A DNA stretch of 64,000 nucleotides from Bacillota bacterium (GTDB taxonomy: Bacteria > Bacillota > UBA4882 > UBA8346): contig JAFABB010000051.1 in NCBI GenBank assembly GCA_023426245.1, positions 62,001 through 126,000 of the forward strand, read 5' to 3'. Below the pieces are notes generated by a model that was not told the origin of the DNA, searched no databases, and was given only the letters and a program-made list of their open reading frames with translations. Both the position numbers and the translations under genes were made by a program. Position 1 is the first letter of the stretch. The number at the start of each line of letters is the position of its first letter. Positions 62,669 through 64,000 of the stretch are shown here, in pieces.

Positions 62669-63008
62669 ATGCTCACCGACAAAGACCTAGGCATCAAAAA
62701 ATTCATCCTCGACCGGATCACCCAGATCGATGAGGAGATTGTCCAAAACGACCCCGAATATAAGGAGCGGGCGAGCACGCGCGCACAGCGCTACGGTGAA
62801 CTGCTGAAACTGGCCGCAGCCAAACTGTCCCCGGAAGATGGTATGCTGTTGAAAGAGTATGTCAATACCTGCTTTGATCAGATTTGCCGCTCACGATGAG
62901 CTGATCTACAGCGCGGCGTTGATGGACGGGATGTTGTGCGCACATAATATGTGCGACGGGTATTGGGTGGCCTTGATTGGACAAGGCGTAGATAAAATAA
63001 AAGTATGA
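62669..63008 (+). pseudogene. Frameshifted small gene of unknown function
   Basis: The first frame gives 76 residues (LTDKDLGIKKFILDRITQID onward), ending at 62899 just after FDQICRSR. The +1 frame continues without a stop from about 62880 to the stop at 63006-63008 (AAHDELIYSAALMDGMLCAH and further). The hybrid reads as a single helical protein of about 112 residues. An extra base near 62880-62886 or programmed shifting could explain it. AAGGAGG at 62655-62661 is an excellent ribosome binding site. No family was assigned. Confidence 0.6.
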
Positions 63009-63193
63009 AGAAAGAAGTTTGAAAATCAAACCAGGGAAAATCCTTTTTTTATTGCATTCATAGAAGTTGCAAAAAAGAAAAATCAATCGAAATCGATTCC
63101 ATATTCAAATCGAAAGCATCTGCCGGCACTGATTTAAAATCCGTTTTATCAGTTAAATCCGTTGAATCCTGGTTCAGACGATGTTTTAGGCGT

Positions 63194-64000
63194 TCACGGC
63201 TGGATGGAAATATCCTTTTGCGGCAATTCGGGTTCCAGCGCCGGTAAAGCCAAAGATACCGTCAGCCCCGGATGTAGCGGCTGCAAACGGATGCCGTAAC
63301 CGGGACCGTAAGCGTATTGCAACCGGTGATGGATGTTGGAAATCCCGACCCCATGTCCTTGGCTGCCGGAATCGTAACTATCAAGCTCCAGATTCTGAAT
63401 GATTTCTTGGAGCCGTTTGGGAGTTATTCCGGGGCCGTCGTCAACGATACATATTTCGAGAACATTGCCTTTTTTGGTTGCCCGGACTACGATGGCTATT
63501 GGGTCCAGGCTTTTTTCCACCCCGTGGATGAAGCAGTTTTCAACCAATGGCTGGATGCAAAATTTGAAGACCCTGATATTGAGAAGTTCGGGAGGAACAT
63601 CCAACTCAAAAGTAAACCGGGCTCCGTAACGGATTTGTTGCAGGGAAATATATTCCTTGAGATAATTTAATTCTTCTTCCAAAGTGACCAAATCCCCCAT
63701 GTTGCGGGTGGAATAGCGAAAAATATTGGTTAAGGAACGGATCATTTGAATCAAGGGGGTATTTCCGGTTGAAACGCCAAGACCCACCAGACAGTCCAGA
63801 GTATTAAACAAAAAATGCGGGTTGATGCGGGCCTGGAGGGCGCGGAGTTCGGCCGAACGGGCCAACTCCTCAACCTGGCGCAACCGCTTGGTATTGGAAT
63901 AAAGAATGGTGATGACGCAGGTGGCGATCAATAAGAGCAAAACGATAATGATCAAGGGTCCGGAGGCAATCCGGCTGATGGGATCGACTACTTCGGCGGC
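63194..64000 (-). CDS. LytS/YesM-type sensor histidine kinase, C-terminal part (5' end outside window)
   Basis: The frame is open to the window edge, giving about 268 residues. A membrane helix (IIIVLLLLIATCVITILY) is followed by a coiled linker, then the His_kinase domain with the phospho-acceptor in ARINPHFLFNTLD, and a HATPase domain with VENCFIHGVEK (N box) and DDGPGI, HGVGISNIHHRL (G boxes). Such kinases pair with AraC- or LytTR-type response regulators, usually adjacent. The partner is not in the window. Confidence 0.92.
   Translation of the reverse strand, partial: AAEVVDPISRIASGPLIIIVLLLLIATCVITILYSNTKRLRQVEELARSAELRALQARINPHFLFNTLDCLVGLGVSTGNTPLIQMIRSLTNIFRYSTRNMGDLVTLEEELNYLKEYISLQQIRYGARFTFELDVPPELLNIRVFKFCIQPLVENCFIHGVEKSLDPIAIVVRATKKGNVLEICIVDDGPGITPKRLQEIIQNLELDSYDSGSQGHGVGISNIHHRLQYAYGPGYGIRLQPLHPGLTVSLALPALEPELPQKDISIQP

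Overview
The window reads as a chromosome segment of an endospore-forming, flagellated member of the Bacillota (Clostridia-like). Support comes from the pro-sigma-E pair spoIIGA/sigE, a fla/che operon of Bacillus/Clostridium type (FliY, CheC, CheD, FlhF/FlhG, sigma-D), the dgt-dnaG-rpoD block, a class A RNase P RNA, a T-box leader before pheST, strong AGGAGG-type ribosome binding sites and many TTG/GTG starts. The species cannot be named from the sequence alone.

Layout. 1-20.5 kb: a long co-directional fla/che operon: flgE (3' end), flbD, fliL, fliM, fliY, cheY, fliO, fliP, fliQ, fliR, flhB, flhA, flhF, flhG, a PilZ/YcgR-like gene, cheA, cheW, cheC, cheD, sigD, a DUF342 (FapA-like) gene, a small unknown gene and a SwrB-like membrane gene. 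Together these build the rotor switch and export gate, set flagellar number and place, and run chemotaxis. 20.6-24.7 kb: division and sporulation (ftsQ, ftsZ, spoIIGA, sigE). 24.9-33.7 kb: a DJ-1/PfpI protein, then surface-polysaccharide genes (two sugar nucleotidyltransferases, a PglF-type dehydratase, a GtrB-like glycosyltransferase with a GtrA-like protein) and a second PilZ protein. 34-42 kb: tepA-ylzJ and ftsK-rodZ, separated by a glycosyltransferase/glf pair on the minus strand and an unusual NptA/PhoU protein. 42.4-49.4 kb: dgt, dnaG, rpoD, tRNA-Met(CAT), a Nif3/YqfO gene, a COG1579 zinc-ribbon gene and rnpB. 49.4-53.9 kb: a BusR-like regulator convergent with a four-gene OpuC-type osmoprotectant ABC transporter. 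Both the regulator (RCK_C) and the ATPase (CBS pair) carry domains known elsewhere to bind c-di-AMP. 54-61.3 kb: a secreted GH5 glycosidase, an M48 peptidase, a TrmH/SpoU methyltransferase, a 33-residue YqzL-like protein, a T-box leader, pheS and pheT. 61.3-64 kb: a minisatellite, an Xre repressor with two palindromic operators over the promoter of a frameshifted small gene, and the C-terminal part of a LytS/YesM-type histidine kinase.

The most unusual content is between the genes. There are three copies of a 120-140 bp inverted-repeat element with a GAAATACAATATAT core and GAGGCTGT-like ends, lying in three gene junctions. There is a ~42 bp tandem array whose unit junctions are near-palindromes, and a 21 bp minisatellite with a 63 bp A-B-C higher-order pattern. 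Several looser dispersed families occur (GGATTAA-rich, GGCTAATAGC-like, ACTCCTGGCTCC-like, and a ~110 bp element in two copies). An interleaved pair of perfect stems, capable of an H-type pseudoknot, lies in the long region before the GtrB-like gene. None of these is explained by the annotated genes.
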